Source: Pigmentiphaga sp. NML080357
GTDB taxonomy: Bacteria > Pseudomonadota > Gammaproteobacteria > Burkholderiales > Burkholderiaceae_B
Reading direction: 5' to 3'
NCBI RefSeq assembly: GCF_002188465.1
Contig: NZ_NINW01000028.1
Coordinates: 62,001-126,000 of the forward strand
DNA length: 64,000 bases
The position numbers and the translations under genes are program-made. Shown here one piece after another: positions 8,100 to 18,248 of the stretch; within the stretch, counting starts at the first letter, position 1, and every line of letters begins with the position of its first letter. The notes below the pieces were generated by a model. The model ran no database searches. It worked only from the letters and a program-made list of their open reading frames with translations, and was not told the DNA's origin.

Positions 8100-9071
8100 A
8101 TGAGAGCGATGCGAGCACTACCCCTGGTCGTTGTCTGTCTGGTCGTCGCAATCGCGCCGAACCTCGCCCATTCAGCGGAAGTCGTACTGAAGGCCGTCAG
8201 CGCCTTTCAAGAGGGCACGTACTTTTCCCGGAACTTCGAGAGTTTCGTGAAGAAGGTCAACGAGGAAGGCAAAGGCCTCGTCCGGATCGAATATATCGGT
8301 GGGCCCAAGGCGATTCCCACCATGGAGCAAGGGGCCGCATTGCGCAACGGGGTCATCGATCTCGCCAATACGACGGTCACATTCACGGCAAGCATTGTTC
8401 CGGAGGGCTTGGCGCTGAACTACGCGACTCTGCCGTTCTCGGAAATCCGCAAGAACGGCGGCCTTGACTACCTCAATTCGATCATGCGGCAGAAGGGGCT
8501 GTACTACTTCGCGCGGACCGGCGATCGAATCCCTTATCACATCTATCTGAACAAGAAGATAGACAAGCCGGATCTCTCGGGGCTGAAGATCCGGATCACC
8601 CCCATATTCAGGGACTTCTTCGTCAAGCTTGGGGCGGGGGTCGTCCAGATGGCGCCGGGCGAGGTCTACACCGGCCTGGAGCGTGGGGTGGTGGACGGTT
8701 ACGGCTGGCCCGCGATCGGGATCTTCGACCTGGGATGGCAGGAGAAGACGAAGTATCGGTTGGAGCCGGGTTTCTACACGCTTGAGCTGGGCATCCAGTT
8801 CGGTGCCCGGCGGTGGGACAGCCTGACCCCGGAGCAGCGTGACTTTCTGCAAAAGCAGGTTGCCTGGCTGGAAAAGATGTCCCTGGATGCATCGCTGCGC
8901 GATGCGGCCGCCGATATCAAGAGACAGTCCGAAGCCGGCATACAGCCCATCAGACTGTCCGACGAAGATTCCATGGCTTTCCTGTCCAAGGCGCAGGAAG
9001 CGGGCTGGGCGACGGTCTTGAGCGCCAGCCCCAAGCACGGATCCAAGCTGCGTCAGATGATGGCGCCCTGA
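8100..9071 (+). CDS. TRAP transporter solute receptor (DctP family)
   Basis: A 323-residue extracytoplasmic receptor. The ATG at 8100 is preferred because GGAG precedes it and it gives a good signal peptide (MRAMRALPLVVVCLVVAIAP, cleavage near AHSAE); a TTG at 8058 adds an unlikely extension. DctP features include the EYIGGPKAIPTMEQGAALRNG segment near 60, the KIRITPIFRDFF helix near 160, which carries the substrate-binding Arg typical of the family, and GEVYTGLERGVVDGYGWP near 185. It delivers an organic anion to the DctQ/DctM pair directly downstream. The ligand is unknown, but context suggests an aromatic or sulfated compound. Confidence 0.92.
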   Translation: MRAMRALPLVVVCLVVAIAPNLAHSAEVVLKAVSAFQEGTYFSRNFESFVKKVNEEGKGLVRIEYIGGPKAIPTMEQGAALRNGVIDLANTTVTFTASIVPEGLALNYATLPFSEIRKNGGLDYLNSIMRQKGLYYFARTGDRIPYHIYLNKKIDKPDLSGLKIRITPIFRDFFVKLGAGVVQMAPGEVYTGLERGVVDGYGWPAIGIFDLGWQEKTKYRLEPGFYTLELGIQFGARRWDSLTPEQRDFLQKQVAWLEKMSLDASLRDAAADIKRQSEAGIQPIRLSDEDSMAFLSKAQEAGWATVLSASPKHGSKLRQMMAP

Positions 9072-9089
9072 AGACTGCCAGGGGCGACG

Positions 9090-9599
9090 ATGAAACTCTA
9101 CGTATGGATCTTGAATGCATTCGGACTGGTTGCCGGATTGCTGCTGGGAGGCATGGTCATCCTGGTCAGCTATGACGTCGTCGCCCGCAATCTGGGGATG
9201 CCGTCGTTCGCGGGAGCGATGGACGTCACCGAGCATCTGCTGCCGGTGGCCACATGCATTGCCGCTCCCTGGCTCATGTACAACCGCCAGCATATTCGCC
9301 TGGACGTGCTCAATACGCTGTCCGAGCGGATCCGATTCGTCATCTTCCGGATTGCGGCGGCAATCGGCTGCGTCGTCAGCATCGTGATCGCCTATTACTC
9401 GGTCGCGGTGATGTTGGACGCCTATGAAGCCGAAGCGGTGGTCATGAAGAGCATCGTCTTCCCCGAATGGTTTATCTACATTCCCTTTCCCGCCTGTTTC
9501 GCCTTGCTGGCCGTCGAATGCGGCAGGCAGGCTGTCGTGGGGGAGCTGGCCGACGACGAGGGCCGCGACTCGATGCTCAAGCCGGAGAACGTGCTATGA
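9090..9599 (+). CDS. TRAP transporter small permease (DctQ family)
   Basis: A 169-residue protein with four predicted membrane helices: residues about 5-30, 45-65, 85-110 and 125-150. The family motif is recognisable in the first helix and loop (VSYDVVARNLGMP). It bridges the periplasmic receptor and the large permease in the TRAP complex. It lies 18 bp after the receptor gene, and its stop overlaps the start codon of the large permease (ATGA), which indicates translational coupling. Confidence 0.92.
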   Translation: MKLYVWILNAFGLVAGLLLGGMVILVSYDVVARNLGMPSFAGAMDVTEHLLPVATCIAAPWLMYNRQHIRLDVLNTLSERIRFVIFRIAAAIGCVVSIVIAYYSVAVMLDAYEAEAVVMKSIVFPEWFIYIPFPACFALLAVECGRQAVVGELADDEGRDSMLKPENVL

Positions 9600-10915
9600 G
9601 CTGGTGGGAAAGCCTCACGCTGCTGTTCGGGCTGCTATCCGTGCTGCTGTTGGTCGGGGTTCCGGCCGGCTTTGCTTTCCTTGGCATCAACCTGGTCGGT
9701 GCGCTGGTCTATCTCGGCGGCGTACCGGGGCTGATGATGGTGGTGCGCAACGGCGTGGCTTCAGTCACCAGCTTTTCGCTCACTCCCATCCCTTTTTTCC
9801 TGCTGATGGGCGAAGTGCTGTTCCATACAGGCCTGGCCATGAAGGCCATCGACGCCTTCGACCGGGCGGTGCGCAGCGTTCCGGCGCGGTTATCCATCGT
9901 GGCTGTCGTGGCGGGTACCGTGTTCTCCGCCATCTCGGGGGCGACGGTAGCCACGACCGCGCTGCTCGGCAGCCTTCTGCTGCCGGAGATGCTCAGGCGC
10001 GGCTACCATCCACGCATGGCCATGGGACCAATCATGGCCATCGGCGCGGTGGACATGCTGATTCCGCCGTCGGCGTTGACCGTGTTGTTGGGAAGCCTAG
10101 CCAACATCTCGATCTCGGGGTTGCTCCTGGCCGGCGTGTTGCCGGGCTTGCTGCTGTCTGCGGTCTTCGTGCTGTACATCATCGTGCGAGCGAAGATGAA
10201 GCCGGAGCTCGCCCCGAGCTTCGTCCGTGAAGAAGTGTCGGGCTGGCAGCGGTGGCGTCCTCTGGTCGTACATGTGACGCCGTTGGTATCCATCTTCGCG
10301 GTGGTCGTGGCCTCGATGACCGCCGGATGGGCAACGCCGACGGAGTCCGCCGCGCTAGGAGCATTGTGCACGGTACTCGTGTGCGCGTTGTATGGCAGCC
10401 TGTCGTGGCGCATGCTGGTCAAGGCGCTGACCGGAACGGCCGCCATCAGCGGCATGATTCTCTTCATCATCATCGGCGCCACGACGTTCTCGCAGATTCT
10501 GGCATTTTCCGGCGCGACGAACGGCCTGGTCGGTCTGGTCCAAGGCTCGGGACTGTCGAGCTGGTTCGTACTCGCCATCATGATGGGAATACTCCTGGTG
10601 CTGGGGTGCTTCGTCGATCAGATAAGCATGATGTTGATGACGCTGCCATTCTTCATGCCATTGGTAATGCATTTCGGCTGGGACCCGCTGTGGTTTGGCG
10701 TCATGTACCTGATATGCATGCAGCTTGGCCTCCTGACTCCGCCGTTCGGCATGCTGCTCTTCACCATGCGAAGCGTGGCCCCCGCACATATCCGCACGAC
10801 GGAGATCTTCGCCGCGGCCGTGCCGTACGTACTGTTCGGTCTCCTGATGCTGCTGCTGGTAATGCTCGTGCCGGACATCGCAACAGGGTTGCCGCGCTGG
10901 CTGATGGCGAAATAG
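9596..10915 (+). CDS. TRAP transporter large permease (DctM family)
   Basis: A 439-residue integral membrane protein with a dozen or so hydrophobic helices, starting MSWWESLTLLFGLLS at the ATG that overlaps the stop of the small permease. Conserved DctM stretches include PFFLLMGEVLFHTGLA near 65, SAISGATVATTALLGSLLLPEM near 115, the loop IGAVDMLIPPSALTVLLG near 150, and a late QLGLLTPPFGMLLF segment. It is the Na+-driven transport subunit of the TRAP system. A MarR gene follows 52 bp later on the same strand, so transport and regulation are probably cotranscribed. Confidence 0.93.
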   Translation: MSWWESLTLLFGLLSVLLLVGVPAGFAFLGINLVGALVYLGGVPGLMMVVRNGVASVTSFSLTPIPFFLLMGEVLFHTGLAMKAIDAFDRAVRSVPARLSIVAVVAGTVFSAISGATVATTALLGSLLLPEMLRRGYHPRMAMGPIMAIGAVDMLIPPSALTVLLGSLANISISGLLLAGVLPGLLLSAVFVLYIIVRAKMKPELAPSFVREEVSGWQRWRPLVVHVTPLVSIFAVVVASMTAGWATPTESAALGALCTVLVCALYGSLSWRMLVKALTGTAAISGMILFIIIGATTFSQILAFSGATNGLVGLVQGSGLSSWFVLAIMMGILLVLGCFVDQISMMLMTLPFFMPLVMHFGWDPLWFGVMYLICMQLGLLTPPFGMLLFTMRSVAPAHIRTTEIFAAAVPYVLFGLLMLLLVMLVPDIATGLPRWLMAK

Positions 10916-10967
10916 ATGCCAGGTGTTCATTTGCGAGTGGCGCGACGCCACGTCGGAGGAAAAGATC

Positions 10968-11477
10968 TTGATACCTGCTTCAGATAAGCGTGAACGAGGG
11001 GGCACTCCGGAAGCGGAACTGTTCCACGTAGCCGATTGGCCCATGCACTACATGCTTGCGATCGATCGCAAGCACGTCCAGAACATGGCAAAGATCCTAA
11101 AGCCGTTCGATTGTTCGCCATTGATGTGGCGGATCGTCAGCGTGCTGTCCGATCAGGACGGACGCAGTGTGGCCGAGTTGGCCGAGACCACGGTCATCGA
11201 GCGCTCCAACCTGAGCCGCCTGCTGGATGCCATGGAGGAGGAGGGCTATATCACGAAATCCCACGGGGTCGAGGACAAGCGGCAAACCATGGTCTATGTG
11301 ACGAGGAAGGGGCGCAGCCTGTTCGAACGCTCGTTGCCCTCGGTGTTGAGCTATTACCAGGTTTTCCTGGCTGGCATTTCTCCGCCGGAGATGACCGTCT
11401 TGATGAAGGCGCTCCGTACGATCAAGCGCAACGTCATGGATTTCGATCCCCAGCCTGAAGAGGATGAAACGCCATGA
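10968..11477 (+). CDS. MarR-family transcriptional regulator
   Basis: A winged-helix regulator of 169 residues if read from TTG at 10968, which is chosen because CGGAGGA sits immediately upstream at the right spacing; a GTG at 10923 would add 15 residues. The DNA-binding part spans roughly residues 45-105: SPLMWRIVSVLSDQDG, the recognition helix VIERSNLSRLLDAMEEEGYI, and the wing VEDKRQTMVYVT. Its stop overlaps the ATG of the sulfatase gene (ATGA). MarR proteins usually respond to small aromatic ligands. The duplicated GTGAAAATTCAC boxes upstream of the TRAP genes are the likeliest target, by inference. Confidence 0.85.
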   Translation: MIPASDKRERGGTPEAELFHVADWPMHYMLAIDRKHVQNMAKILKPFDCSPLMWRIVSVLSDQDGRSVAELAETTVIERSNLSRLLDAMEEEGYITKSHGVEDKRQTMVYVTRKGRSLFERSLPSVLSYYQVFLAGISPPEMTVLMKALRTIKRNVMDFDPQPEEDETP

Positions 11478-13060
11478 CCCAACATGACAACGTCGTAGAG
11501 CCGAAAGTCATCCGTAACGTGTTGTTCATCATGTGCGACCAGTTGCGTGCCGACTATCTCGGCTGCTATGGCCATCCGACGATCCGGACCCCGAACATCG
11601 ACGCCCTCGCGTCGCAGGGATTGCGATTCACGCGTGCCTACTGCTCGGCGCCGACGTGCGGGCCGTCGCGCATGTCGTTCTACACGGGACGCTCCATGAC
11701 CTCGCACGGCGCCATCTGGAACTTCATGCCCCTATCGATCGGACAGCCCACGATTGGAGATTGGCTGCGGCCTCGTGGCGTGGAGGTGGCTTTGGCGGGG
11801 AAGACGCATTTCGCTCCGGACCTGGAGGGCCTGCATCGCGTCGGAGCGCGACTGCCTGCGGATGCTCCCGTGCTCGAGGGCGGTTTCCTCGTGGCGGATC
11901 GTTACGAGGGGCATGCCAACCCGGGACCGGAGCATCCCTACACGAAGTACTTGCGGGAGGCGGGATATGACGTATCCGATCCGTGGTCCGATTTCGTGAT
12001 TGCCGGCGAAGATGCGCAGGGCCGTCCGGCCAGCGGCTGGGAGATGCGCAACGCCCGCTATGCCGCCCGTGTCGAAGAACGCCATTCCGAGACCGCCTAC
12101 ACCACGGATGTGGCGATCGACTTCATTCGCCGCCAGCAGGGACGCCCGTGGCTGCTGCATGTCAGCTACATCAAGCCGCATTGGCCGTACATCGCCCCGA
12201 GCCCCTACCACGCCATGTACGGTCCGGAAGACTGCCTGCCCATATGCCGTGACGAGGCAGAACGTGCCGACCCTCATCCTGTCTATGCCGCCTACCTACG
12301 GCACGGCGAGTCGTCGACCTTTTCGGAAGAAAAGGTGGCGTCGCACGTCAAGCCGACCTACATGGGCCTGGTCAGCCAGATCGACCATCATGTCGGACGG
12401 CTTCTGGCGGCGTTGCGTGCCACGGGTCAATATGACGAAACCCTGATCGTCTTTACGTCGGACCATGGAGACTACCTGGGAGATCACTGGCTGGGCGAGA
12501 AGGATCTTTTCCATGAGCCATCGTCTCGTATCCCGTTCATCATGGTCGATCCCCGGGCCGCACCAGAAACCCGCGGCTTGCACATCGACCAGTCCGTCGA
12601 GTCCGTCGATTTCCTGGCAACGGTTGTCGATGCCCTGGATGTGCCTGACACCGATCATGTGATCGAAGGCATGTCGCTGCTGCCTTTCTCACGCCGCGGC
12701 GCCGACGTTCCATGGCGATTCGCCGCCGTGAGCGAACTGGACTATGCCTTCCGGGAGGCTCGCGTCCTGCTCGGCCAAGATTCCCGGCGTTGCAGGGGCT
12801 ATATGGTGCGAAGCGATCGCTGGAAGTACGTCTACTGGGAAGGGTTTCAGCCTCAGCTCTTCGATATGCAGGAAGATCCGGCAGAGTTGCGGGACGTCGC
12901 CTCGAATCCCGCGCATACCGGCGTTCTCGCCCTGCACAAAGAATACTTGTTCGACTGGTTGCGGCAACGCAAAAACAGCCTCACGGTGCCGTCCAAGCGC
13001 ATCGTCGTATCGAGGGAGACCATCGAGCCGGCGCACGGTATCCGGATCGGCGTCTGGTAG
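11474..13060 (+). CDS. Sulfatase / phosphonate monoester hydrolase family protein
   Basis: A 528-residue member of the alkaline-phosphatase-like superfamily. The sulfatase signature C-x-P-S-R appears as CGPSR with Cys62, the residue normally oxidised to formylglycine. Metal ligands are suggested by VLFIMCDQLRADYLG near residue 22 and by the late SDHGDYLGDH segment near 327, and GKTHFAPD near 110 fits the catalytic-lysine region. No signal peptide is seen, so it is probably cytoplasmic. Family members hydrolyse sulfate esters, choline-O-sulfate or phosphonate monoesters, and the sequence does not decide between them. It is translationally coupled to the MarR gene and sits between a transporter and an aminophenol-type dioxygenase. 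No formylglycine-generating enzyme gene is in the window. Confidence 0.85.
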   Translation: MTQHDNVVEPKVIRNVLFIMCDQLRADYLGCYGHPTIRTPNIDALASQGLRFTRAYCSAPTCGPSRMSFYTGRSMTSHGAIWNFMPLSIGQPTIGDWLRPRGVEVALAGKTHFAPDLEGLHRVGARLPADAPVLEGGFLVADRYEGHANPGPEHPYTKYLREAGYDVSDPWSDFVIAGEDAQGRPASGWEMRNARYAARVEERHSETAYTTDVAIDFIRRQQGRPWLLHVSYIKPHWPYIAPSPYHAMYGPEDCLPICRDEAERADPHPVYAAYLRHGESSTFSEEKVASHVKPTYMGLVSQIDHHVGRLLAALRATGQYDETLIVFTSDHGDYLGDHWLGEKDLFHEPSSRIPFIMVDPRAAPETRGLHIDQSVESVDFLATVVDALDVPDTDHVIEGMSLLPFSRRGADVPWRFAAVSELDYAFREARVLLGQDSRRCRGYMVRSDRWKYVYWEGFQPQLFDMQEDPAELRDVASNPAHTGVLALHKEYLFDWLRQRKNSLTVPSKRIVVSRETIEPAHGIRIGVW

Positions 13061-13173
13061 GCAGGGGGGTGTTTCATCTGTGGTCAAGAAGGCAGCATGG
13101 CAAATGGTCAAACCTTGGGCGGCTACCGCCGCTGCGACGCAGCATTGAAATCGGGACCCCAGTCCCGCCATGA

Positions 13174-14178
<1,005 letters not shown>

Positions 14179-14206
14179 CATCGGCAAACTGAGAGAGGGA
14201 AAAGAC

Positions 14207-15019
14207 ATGCCCATAGCAAGCGCATTTCTGGTGCCCGGAACGCCCCTGCCGCTGTTGCGGCGGGACAATCCCCCATGGGACGCCATCGCCCGCGGCTATG
14301 AAGCGGCGGGCGAGGCCTTGGCGCAGAGCAAGCCCGACGTGGCGCTCATCTACTCCACGCAGTGGATCGCCGTGCTGGACCAGTTGTGGCAGACCCGCGG
14401 CCGCATCCAAGGATCCCATGTGGACGAAAACTGGCACGAATACGGCGAGCTGCCGTTCGACATCCGGGTCGACACCGAGCTGGCCAAGGCGTGCATCGCT
14501 TCTACCGCGCAGATCGGCGTGCGATCGCGAGAGGTGGACTACGACGCCTTTCCCATCGACACCGGCAGCATCGTGGCCACGCACTTCCTGTTGCGAGGCC
14601 TGGAGCTCCCGGTAGTCCTGACGTCCAACAACCTCTATCACGACGCGTCGACCACCGAGAACCTGGGCCGACTCGCCATGCAGGCGGCCGATGCGCAAGG
14701 CAAACGCGTGGCGGTGATCGGCGTGGGAGGGTTATCGGGCTCGAGTTTCCGGCAGGACATCGATATTGCAGCGGACCACATCGTCAACGACGAGGAGGAC
14801 CGCGCGAACCGCGAGATGTTGGCGCTGCTGGAGCGGGGCGACGCGGCGGCGGTGCGCGAGAAGGCGCCCGGCTATGCCCAGTCCGCGCGGGTGGACATGG
14901 GTTTCAAGCATCTTTACTGGGTGCTGGGCGCGCTCGGCGGGCAATACAAGGAGGCGCGCACGCATGCCTATGGCCCGGCCTTCGGCAGCGGCGCGGCGGT
15001 TGTCGAGTTTCATCACTAA
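14207..15019 (+). CDS. 2-aminophenol 1,6-dioxygenase-type enzyme, alpha subunit
   Basis: A 270-residue paralogue of the beta subunit that has lost the iron site: the beta-subunit HPPH motif is replaced by PGTPLPL and HSPHW by YSTQW. This is the known arrangement in heterotetrameric aminophenol dioxygenases, where the alpha subunit is structural and has an empty active site. The preserved fold is seen in LTSNNLYHD near 145 and [14 protein letters not shown] near 170. GAGAGAGGGA precedes the ATG. A perfect hairpin follows the stop codon. Confidence 0.85.
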   Translation: MPIASAFLVPGTPLPLLRRDNPPWDAIARGYEAAGEALAQSKPDVALIYSTQWIAVLDQLWQTRGRIQGSHVDENWHEYGELPFDIRVDTELAKACIASTAQIGVRSREVDYDAFPIDTGSIVATHFLLRGLELPVVLTSNNLYHDASTTENLGRLAMQAADAQGKRVAVIGVGGLSGSSFRQDIDIAADHIVNDEEDRANREMLALLERGDAAAVREKAPGYAQSARVDMGFKHLYWVLGALGGQYKEARTHAYGPAFGSGAAVVEFHH

Positions 15020-15032
15020 GGGCGTACGCCCA

Positions 15033-15060
15033 CCCCTCGCGGCATGCCGCGAGGGGCTTT
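15033..15060 (+). terminator. Hairpin after the dioxygenase genes
   Basis: A perfect 24-nt palindrome, CCCCTCGCGGCA/TGCCGCGAGGGG at 15033-15056, ends in CTTT. The stem is strong but the T tract is very short. It lies between the alpha subunit and the RidA-like gene and could be a weak terminator or attenuator, or an RNA-stability element within the operon. Confidence 0.5.
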
Positions 15061-15078
15061 CATGCAGCGAATCCTTCC

Positions 15079-15498
15079 ATGACTTCCTCTTCTTCCGCCG
15101 TCCTGGCCGGCCGCGCGGCGCCGCTGGGACGCTATCCCCACTTCCGGCGTGCCGGCCCTTTCCTTTTCGTGTCAGGCACCAGTTCGCGACGGCCGGACAA
15201 CACCCACGCCGGCGTCGAGATCCTGGCCGACGGCGTGCGGCGTGATATCCGCGAGCAGACCCGGGCGGTGATCCGGAACATCGAAGCCATTTTGCAGAGC
15301 GCCGGTGCGACGCTGTCCGACCTGGTCGAGGTGTCCACGTTCCTGGTCGATATGGACGACTTTGCGGGCTACAACGAGGTCTACAACGAGTTCTTCGGCT
15401 ATGACGGCCCCGCGCGCACGACGGTGGCCGTGCATCAGTTGCCGCATCCCCACTTGCTGATCGAGATCAAGGCGGTTGCCTACCTTCCTCCGGGTTGA
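15079..15498 (+). CDS. RidA/YjgF-family protein, probable 2-aminomuconate deaminase
   Basis: A 139-residue RidA-family protein starting [12 protein letters not shown]. The segments [47 protein letters not shown] and [12 protein letters not shown] match my recollection of the 2-aminomuconate deaminases (AmnD/NbaF group) better than generic enamine deaminases. The reaction would convert 2-aminomuconate to 4-oxalocrotonate with release of ammonia. Its position right after the aminophenol dioxygenase subunits supports this role. The connecting step, 2-aminomuconate semialdehyde dehydrogenase, is not encoded nearby. Confidence 0.75.
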   Translation: MTSSSSAVLAGRAAPLGRYPHFRRAGPFLFVSGTSSRRPDNTHAGVEILADGVRRDIREQTRAVIRNIEAILQSAGATLSDLVEVSTFLVDMDDFAGYNEVYNEFFGYDGPARTTVAVHQLPHPHLLIEIKAVAYLPPG

Positions 15499-15510
15499 CC
15501 CCCGGGAAGG
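15483..15510. terminator. Possible bidirectional hairpin between convergent genes
   Basis: CCTTC..CCGGG at 15483-15494 can pair with CCCGGGAAGG at 15501-15510, with a 2-nt bulge and a short loop. It spans the stop of the RidA-like gene and the 17 bp before the end of the convergent hydrolase gene. No T tract is present on either strand, so the call is weak. Confidence 0.3.
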
Positions 15511-15515
15511 CGCAG

Positions 15516-16397
15516 CTAGCCGAGTGCCGGCGCCGTCCCTTCGCGCAGCCAGGCACGTACCTCGCGATTCCAGGGATGGTCGGCGTCGGCCAGCCCCAGC
15601 GCGGTATCGAAGTGGCCGTGCGCGGCATAGATCGCGCTCCGTACGCCGGAGGGCTGCCGCGCCAGCTCCTCGATCACCCGGCGGCTGCTGGCGATGATGC
15701 GCGGGAAATCCCGTTCGCCGTAGCTGATGAAGAAAGGCGTGCGATTACCCTCGAGCTGGTGCAGCGGACTGGCGGCCGGCGCGTCTTCGGCTTGCGCTAG
15801 GAAAATCTCGTAGATGCGAGCCTCGCCGCTGCCGGGTTCTGGCGTGTCGAATACGAGGTTCAGCTGCGAGCTGACGGGAAAGCAGGCCTTGATGGTGTCG
15901 GCGGCCAAGCCCGCCCGGGCCAGCACGTCGCGCCTGAGTGTGGCGAGCGCGAAAAGATGCCCGCCGGCCGAGTGTCCGCCCACATAGATGCGGTCGCCGC
16001 TGCCGCCGTAGTCCGCGATGTGGTCGCGCACCCAGCGCAGCGCCGCCACGCAATCGTCCAGCGGCGCGGGGAAGCGGACAGCCGGGGCCAGTCGGTAGGA
16101 CACCGATACGAAGATGGCCGGGGTGGCGACGATGGCAGGCGCCATCAGACCCATCCATTCCTTGTAGCCATGGCTCCACGCTCCGCCGTGCGCGAACACG
16201 AGGACGGGCAAGCCTTCCCCGGGCTCATCGGGCTGGTAGACGTCGATCTTCTGCCAATAGTCGTCGCCATAGGGTATGTCCAGCACGCAGCGCGTCCGCA
16301 GCGCTGCTTCCCGGGACAGGCGCAGTGCCTGTTCGGCGTACGCCTCGGCTTGCTCGGGATAGATTGGGGGTTGGGCGGGCAGGTCGTCGAAAGCCAT
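15516..16397 (-). CDS. Alpha/beta hydrolase (carboxylesterase/arylformamidase-like)
   Basis: A 293-residue alpha/beta hydrolase of the HGG esterase class. The start at 16397 (MAFDDLPAQPP) is chosen because the longer reading frame extends into the upstream binding-protein gene. The oxyanion-hole motif is HGGAWSHG near residue 75 and the nucleophile elbow is GGHSAGGH near 150. A late Asp lies around YGERDFPR and the catalytic His probably in AAHGHFD. Similar proteins hydrolyse N-formylkynurenine or short esters; the substrate here is unknown. It is the last gene of the operon that starts with the IclR gene at 21194, and it ends 17 bp from the convergent RidA-like gene. Confidence 0.85.
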   Translation of the reverse strand: MAFDDLPAQPPIYPEQAEAYAEQALRLSREAALRTRCVLDIPYGDDYWQKIDVYQPDEPGEGLPVLVFAHGGAWSHGYKEWMGLMAPAIVATPAIFVSVSYRLAPAVRFPAPLDDCVAALRWVRDHIADYGGSGDRIYVGGHSAGGHLFALATLRRDVLARAGLAADTIKACFPVSSQLNLVFDTPEPGSGEARIYEIFLAQAEDAPAASPLHQLEGNRTPFFISYGERDFPRIIASSRRVIEELARQPSGVRSAIYAAHGHFDTALGLADADHPWNREVRAWLREGTAPALG

Positions 16398-16416
16398 GGA
16401 TGCGTCCGGGATGGAG

Positions 16417-17406
16417 TTACTTGGGAACGAAACGTGTCGTGAAGGCGGCGGGAGGTACTCCGTCAAGGAAACCGGCGCCCATGACCTCGTTGGCCAGGCG
16501 CGCGAAGTTTCCGAGGTAGCGGATGTATTCGTCATTCCAGGTCAGGACGTAGTCGGCGTTGACCCGCTCCTGCAGGATGCGCACGTTGCTTGCATCGAAG
16601 CCGAACTGCTTGCCATAGGCGACGAAGACTTCGGGGTGCGTTTTCACGTAGTTCACCGCTTCGATCCATGCGCGGACGAAATTGGCGAGCGCCTCGGGCT
16701 GGGCTTTCATGAAATCCTCATTGGTCGCATAGCCCGTCCAGAGAAAATCTTCGCCCACTTTCTCCTTGTACAAGTCGGCAAGATTGCCAATGGAGCGGAA
16801 CTTGCCGGAGGCGATGGCCTTGGCGGCCAGCGGATCGAACAGCAGCGCCGCCGAGACTTCGCCTTTTTCAAGCAGCGAAGGCAACAGGCCCGGCCCGGCA
16901 TACTGTAGTTGGCTGGTGGTGCCGGGGTCATAGCCGAAGTACTTGCTGGCCAATACCCGCAGCAGCACGGTGGCGGTGCCGGCCGCGCCCGCGTACGAGC
17001 CAATGCGTTTGCCCTTGAGGTCGGCCAGCGAGCGGATGGGCGAGTCCTTGGTGACCAGCACGTCCAGCGAGGCGCCCCGGCCCACCGGATACAACATGGT
17101 CACCGGCACCCCCTTGCTGCGGAACTGCGCGAATGCCGTCCAGCCGCCGAAGCCGATGTCGACCTGCTTGCCGCGGATCGCGGTGAAGAGGCCGTCCAGC
17201 GTGGGGTAGACCGAGTACTCCACCTTGAGTCCGTACTTCTTGTCGATGCCCTGGGATACCATGACGCCCGAGGCGATGCCGTTGACCGATTGCGCCAGGT
17301 CGCCCAATCGGATGGTGACCGGTTCGGCGGCCTGCGCGGCCGAGTACCAGGCCGCCGCGGCGAGCAGGCCCAGGCGGCAAAAGCGAATTGCCAGCGATTT
17401 CCACAT
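16417..17406 (-). CDS. ABC transporter substrate-binding protein (SsuA/TauA/NMT1-like)
   Basis: A 329-residue periplasmic binding protein. The start at 17406 gives a typical signal peptide (MWKSLAIRFCRLGLLAAAAW, cleavage near AQAAEPV). The family pattern is visible as EYSVYPTLDGLFTAIRGKQVDIGFGG near 60, the VTKDSPIRSLADLKGKRIG block near 115, and a repeated hinge. Such proteins bind alkanesulfonates, taurine, nitrate, cyanate or aromatic precursors. It lies 56 bp after the ATPase gene in the same operon, an order (permease, ATPase, binding protein) common for this transporter class. Confidence 0.9.
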   Translation of the reverse strand: MWKSLAIRFCRLGLLAAAAWYSAAQAAEPVTIRLGDLAQSVNGIASGVMVSQGIDKKYGLKVEYSVYPTLDGLFTAIRGKQVDIGFGGWTAFAQFRSKGVPVTMLYPVGRGASLDVLVTKDSPIRSLADLKGKRIGSYAGAAGTATVLLRVLASKYFGYDPGTTSQLQYAGPGLLPSLLEKGEVSAALLFDPLAAKAIASGKFRSIGNLADLYKEKVGEDFLWTGYATNEDFMKAQPEALANFVRAWIEAVNYVKTHPEVFVAYGKQFGFDASNVRILQERVNADYVLTWNDEYIRYLGNFARLANEVMGAGFLDGVPPAAFTTRFVPK

Positions 17407-17462
17407 GCCAGTTCCTTGACGAAGATGATGGGCCGGCCGCAAGGCCGGCAAGCACGCCGGTG

Positions 17463-18248
17463 CTAGGGCGTGGCGGGCGCCGCGGCTTTCGCCACTTCGA
17501 GGAACAGCTTCACCACGCGGCGATTGATCTCGAAGATGGCGGGATCGTCGTAGTCTCGCGGCCGGGCTACGTCGATGGGGATTTCTTCCTGCACCTCGCC
17601 CTGCGACATCATCAGGATGCGGTCCGACAGGAACGAGGCTTCGTACGAGTTGTGTGTCACGAAAATGATGGTTTTGCGCGTATCGCGCCAGATGTCGAGC
17701 AGGTCCACTCGCAGCCGCCGCGCCGTCAACTCGTCCAACCCGCTGAAGGGTTCGTCCATCAGCAGCACGTCGGGCTCGACGCACAGCGCACGCACCAGTG
17801 CCAGGCGCTGGCACATGCCGCCCGACATCTGATGGGGATAATGGCCACGGAAGGCTTCCAGCCTCGTCAGGCGGAAGTATCTATCCTTCAGCTCGGCCCA
17901 GCGCACCGGTGGGACCCGGCAGCTGCGCATGGCGAAATCCACGTTTTGCTCGGCCGTCAGCCAGGGCAGCAGCCGCGGTTCCTGGAACAGGTAGCCGATG
18001 CGCAGTGGCGGCTTGCCCGCCTTGAACTTGCGGCCGTCGACGTCGATCTCCCCCCCGTAGCGCGGGTCGAGTCCGGACAGGATGTTGAGGAAGGTAGACT
18101 TGCCGCACCCCGACGGCCCCAGGATGCAGATGAATTCATTCCTGCGCACGACGAGATCCAGTCCCTTGAGCACACGCAGCGGCGCTTCGCCGTTGCGGCC
18201 CGGGAATTCCTTGACCAGGTTGCGGACCGAGAAAACGATGTCGTTCAT
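17463..18248 (-). CDS. ABC transporter ATP-binding protein (SsuB/TauB-like)
   Basis: A 261-residue ATPase. The start is placed at 18248 because MNDIVFSVRNLVKEF begins there and its ATG overlaps the permease stop (ATGA). Walker A is GPSGCGKST near residue 44, the Q loop follows in LFQEPRLLPWL, the signature is MSGGMCQRL (an unusual Cys after the usual GGM), Walker B is VLLMDEPFSGLD, and the switch His is in FVTHNSYEA. It powers the importer formed with the flanking permease and binding protein. Confidence 0.92.
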   Translation of the reverse strand: MNDIVFSVRNLVKEFPGRNGEAPLRVLKGLDLVVRRNEFICILGPSGCGKSTFLNILSGLDPRYGGEIDVDGRKFKAGKPPLRIGYLFQEPRLLPWLTAEQNVDFAMRSCRVPPVRWAELKDRYFRLTRLEAFRGHYPHQMSGGMCQRLALVRALCVEPDVLLMDEPFSGLDELTARRLRVDLLDIWRDTRKTIIFVTHNSYEASFLSDRILMMSQGEVQEEIPIDVARPRDYDDPAIFEINRRVVKLFLEVAKAAAPATP

